From NCBI RefSeq assembly GCF_028657905.1, contig NZ_CP117781.1:1550001-1614000 (forward strand): a stretch of DNA of 64,000 bases, written 5' to 3'. Source of the stretch: Burkholderia sp. FERM BP-3421 (lineage in GTDB: Bacteria > Pseudomonadota > Gammaproteobacteria > Burkholderiales > Burkholderiaceae). The notes beneath the pieces were generated by a model. The model did not search any database, was not told the DNA's origin, and saw only the letters and a list, made by a program, of their open reading frames with translations. A program made the translations under genes and the position numbers. The number at the start of each line of letters is the position of its first letter. Position 1 is the stretch's first letter. Positions 63,147 to 64,000 of this stretch are shown one piece after another.

Positions 63147-63412
63147 GCGATCAGGCGATCAGGCGATCAGGCGATCAGGCGATCAGGCGATCAGGCGATC
63201 AGGCGATCAGGCGATCAGGCGATCAGGCGATCAGGCGATCAGGCGATCAGGCGATCAGGCGATCAGGCGATCAGGCGATCAGGCGATCAGGCGATCAGGC
63301 GATCAGGCGATCAGGCGATCAGGCGATCAGGCGATCAGGCGATCAGGCGATCAGGCGATCAGGCGATCAGGCGATCAGGCGATCAGGCGATCAGGCGATC
63401 AGGCGATCAGGC
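63141..63412. repeat. Octanucleotide tandem array, 34 copies of GATCAGGC
   Basis: 272 bp of head-to-tail GATCAGGC units (the first is CATCAGGC), with no interruption or variant among the rest. The unit is not a multiple of three, so three units make one repeated octapeptide (RRSGDQAI) in every plus frame. The array lies between convergent genes: after mntH and over the stop codon (63407-63409) of the DUF2322 gene. Each unit holds a GATC site. The perfect copies point to recent slippage or a variable-number locus. Confidence 0.97.
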
Positions 63413-63745
63413 TGCGATGACGTCGATGCGCAGCGCCGGCGCGCCCGCGGCGATCGCGAGCAGGCGGTCGACGTTCGGATGCGCGCCCGGACGGTTGCGC
63501 GCATCGGCGGTGTGCTCGCCGAACACCGCGAGGCCGTGCTCGGCGGCGCGCGCGTCGAGCGTGCCGAAGGCCTGCTGGAGATAATGATAGAGCGCGAGCG
63601 AGCCTTGCTTGCCCGGCTGGTTCTCGATGCTGGCCACCACCGCGCCGGCGGCGTCGACGAGATCGATGCGCGCGATGGCGTCGATCGCGGGCAGTTGGGC
63701 GAGGTTGTCCTTGAATACGGGGGTCGGTTGAATCACGGGAATCAC
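63407..63745 (-). CDS. DUF2322-family protein
   Basis: A 112-residue small cytosolic protein beginning MIPVIQPTPVFKDNLAQLPA, with IDLVDAAGAVVASIENQPGK and GSLALYHYLQQAFGTL, fitting the DUF2322 family of proteobacterial proteins of unknown function. Its stop codon is formed by the last units of the octamer array, so array changes could alter the 3' end and the C-terminus. No terminator other than the array follows. Confidence 0.8.
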   Translation of the reverse strand: MIPVIQPTPVFKDNLAQLPAIDAIARIDLVDAAGAVVASIENQPGKQGSLALYHYLQQAFGTLDARAAEHGLAVFGEHTADARNRPGAHPNVDRLLAIAAGAPALRIDVIAA

Positions 63746-63913
63746 TCCGGTAAGCGGAAGTTGCGAGGCGGGCGTATCTTAGCCGATCAGGCGGGCCGGG
63801 CGTGTTTCTGCCAGGGCCAGGCAGGACGGCCCGGCGGCTGTCATCGACGTTTCATCGCCCGTGCGGCAGAGTTTTCGTGGTGTCCTTCACTCGACGACAA
63901 GGAGCGCGCTTTC

Positions 63914-64000
63914 ATGGTCACGCAACGAATCCGCGTCGCGTGCGCGGGCCTTCTGATCGGGGCGGCGGCGCTCGCGCCGGCCTGCCGCGCGCAATACGCG
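63914..64000 (+). CDS. Start of a secreted protein (cut by window end)
   Basis: Twenty-nine codons from ATG 63914: MVTQRIRVACAGLLIGAAAL, then APACRAQYA. This is a signal peptide with a likely cleavage after CRA. AAGGAGC at 63899-63905 is the ribosome-binding site. The protein continues beyond 64000, so its function cannot be told. Confidence 0.7.
   Translation, partial: MVTQRIRVACAGLLIGAAALAPACRAQYA

Noticed and set aside
63141..63412. Possible CRISPR array
   Set aside because: The repeat units are only eight bases and directly contiguous with no spacers; no cas genes nearby.

Overview
The window is high-GC chromosomal DNA of a Burkholderia-type betaproteobacterium. The evidence is the GC-rich codon use, a classical Burkholderia porin, osmoregulated-glucan (OpgC) and NlpD-like proteins, T6SS modules of the DUF2169/DUF4150/DUF6484 kind, and a IIA-HPr-EI phosphotransferase fusion. 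The species cannot be fixed from sequence alone.

Layout. 0.2-8.2 kb: housekeeping and regulatory genes (secreted esterase, frameshifted opgC, porin, LysR regulator divergent from an aldo/keto reductase, TauE/SafE exporter, second LysR, a 36-residue membrane protein). 8.4-13.3 kb: a translationally coupled three-gene periplasmic molybdenum hydroxylase (Mo subunit, 2Fe-2S subunit, tri-haem cytochrome c) closed by a terminator. 13.3-38.6 kb: an accessory region with visibly lower GC and several dead insertion sequences (IS3, IS256 and IS5 types). It carries two orphan secreted proteins, a sucrose PTS cluster (frameshifted scrR, scrA, scrB, scrY, IIA-HPr-EI fusion, a zwf stump), a 2OG-Fe(II) oxygenase, a subtilisin autotransporter, and a type I secretion operon preceded by a putative HEXXH metallopeptidase substrate. 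39.0-41.8 kb: NlpD-like lipoprotein, LysR, pilin-like small protein, GlsB-type protein. 41.8-48.6 kb: an operon rpiR-ddpX-ddpA-ddpB-ddpC-ddpD-ddpF for D-Ala-D-Ala type dipeptide uptake and cleavage. 48.7-58.7 kb: a T6SS satellite module (orphan tssF; opposite it a vgrG remnant, DUF6484, DUF2169, ketosynthase-like protein, PAAR-like DUF4150, a putative PD-(D/E)XK nuclease effector, DUF3396 immunity protein, and two associated proteins). 58.6-64 kb: an orphan ddpA paralogue, oxalate decarboxylase, mntH, a striking 34-copy octanucleotide array, DUF2322 and the start of a secreted protein.

How genes work together. The sucrose cluster encodes a complete phosphorelay (PEP to EI to HPr to IIA to IIB to sucrose) plus its outer-membrane channel and hydrolase, with three matching LacI-type operator sequences. 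The ddp operon couples a periplasmic binding protein and ABC importer to a D,D-dipeptidase under an RpiR/SIS regulator. Oxalate decarboxylase is an Mn(II) enzyme and is followed directly, across a strong intrinsic terminator, by an Mn transporter gene. The T6SS module looks like a toxin/immunity cassette loaded through a PAAR-like tip protein; its own VgrG is broken.

A recurring oddity is single-base frameshifts, three of them in short G tracts (scrR, DUF2169, ketosynthase-like gene). These are either real decay, slippage or assembly error, and raw reads would decide.
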